DNA of 6,360 bases from Chloroflexota bacterium (GTDB lineage: Bacteria > Chloroflexota > UBA6077 > CF-72). A model generated the notes under the pieces. It was not told the origin of the DNA, searched no databases, and saw only the letters and a list, made by a program, of their open reading frames with translations. The translations under genes and the position numbers were made by a program. The first letter of the stretch is position 1. Every line of letters begins with the position of its first letter. The stretch is from the NCBI GenBank assembly GCA_019247135.1, contig JAFAPL010000769.1, positions 1 through 6,360 on the forward strand, given 5' to 3'. This document shows, piece after piece, positions 6,055-6,360 of this stretch.

Positions 6055-6360
6055 TGGCTCGACCTCAACATCCCGCTCAAAACATCCGGGTGATTGGTTG
6101 CGACGGCGTCCACGCCTGCGTCGACGAGGTTGCGCAGCTCGTTGGGGTCAGACGTTGACCAGGTGGCGAAAAAGAGCCCCGCGTCGTGCGCGAGCCGCGT
6201 GTCTTCGGCGGTCACGTAGTGGTGATGCGGCAGGATTGCCTCCGCATCCGCCACTCTCGCCAGCGACAGGCCGCCATCGGCAGGTCGTGCGCCGTACAGC
6301 ACGCCAGTAACGATGCGCGAATCGAGCTCATGCACGCGCTTGACCGCACGATGATCGAAA
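6051..6360 (-). CDS. Glycerophosphodiester phosphodiesterase family, C-terminal part (5' end outside window)
   Basis: GDPD enzymes hydrolyse glycerophosphodiesters to glycerol 3-phosphate and an alcohol, recycling phospholipid head groups. Only the last 102 residues are visible, entering in frame at 6359. FDHRAVKRVHELDSRIVTGV matches the family's 'SFdh...l..l.P....g.l' strand-helix. HDAGLFFATWSTSDPNELRNL corresponds to the usual 'H..Gl.v..WTvNd..e...l' stretch, with Trp67. GVDAVATNHPDVL is the closing barrel strand, normally GVDGIiTd.Pd. The catalytic His-Glu and metal-ligand residues lie in the missing N-terminal half, so activity cannot be judged. It ends at TGA 6053-6051, overlapping the next gene's GTG by four bases, which ties it to the operon. 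No more specific subfamily or symbol is justified. Confidence 0.88.
   Translation of the reverse strand, partial: FDHRAVKRVHELDSRIVTGVLYGARPADGGLSLARVADAEAILPHHHYVTAEDTRLAHDAGLFFATWSTSDPNELRNLVDAGVDAVATNHPDVLSGMLRSSQ
6062..6066 (-). promoter_or_regulatory. Shine-Dalgarno GAGGT for the spermidine-synthase-like gene
   Basis: On the minus strand GAGGT lies eight bases before the GTG at 6054, inside the end of the GDPD gene. It decides the GTG start over the later ATG at codon 27 and supports translational coupling of the two genes. Confidence 0.65.

Noticed and set aside
5287..6093. 268-codon plus-strand ORF opposite the membrane protein gene
   Set aside because: Its Arg/Gln/His-rich translation is the expected complement of hydrophobic membrane codons; no motif or ribosome site supports it.

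Overview
The window comes from a high-GC bacterial chromosome, with G/C-ending codons throughout and no mobile-element or phage genes. It holds the ends or whole of seven protein genes in two convergent blocks. The phylum cannot be fixed from the sequence alone. An N-terminally extended MEMO protein beside a membrane spermidine-synthase-like protein, plus the CCCTCTCCC/GGGAGAGGG type of palindrome, recalls Acidobacteriota, Chloroflexota or related soil and subsurface lineages. This is a low-confidence inference.

Block 1 (1-1629, + strand) is leucine biosynthesis: the 3' part of leuC, then leuD 28 bases later, which together make the two-subunit 3-isopropylmalate dehydratase. A small gene overlaps the leuD stop by four bases (ATGA). 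It encodes a Trm112/UPF0434-type zinc-ribbon-like domain behind an N-terminal hydrophobic anchor. No leuB follows within the window.

The convergent gap (1630-1760) has no gene. It carries a perfect 28-bp G/C-rich palindrome inside a longer imperfect hairpin, resembling dispersed extragenic palindromic repeats and possibly acting as a two-way transcription barrier.

Block 2 (6360-1761, - strand) reads, in transcription order: the C-terminal third or so of a glycerophosphodiester phosphodiesterase (GDPD); a 735-residue membrane protein with a spermidine-synthase/methyltransferase-like domain between two sets of membrane segments; a MEMO-family protein (AmmeMemoRadiSam component B) with an N-terminal winged-helix/PqqD-like extension; and a PIG-L/LmbE-family zinc deacetylase. 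The first three are packed with a 4-base overlap and a 2-base gap. The deacetylase follows after 62 bases. This looks like one operon whose joint job is unknown. GDPD and PIG-L enzymes act on head-group and N-acetyl-sugar substrates, so an envelope or small-molecule role is possible but unproven.

No tRNA, rRNA, CRISPR, integrase, transposase or convincing promoter was seen. The operon promoters probably lie outside the window. The most notable items are the membrane-anchored Trm112-like protein coupled to leuD, the uncharacterised membrane aminopropyltransferase-like protein lacking the usual catalytic Asp pair, and the linkage of that protein with MEMO, GDPD and PIG-L enzymes.
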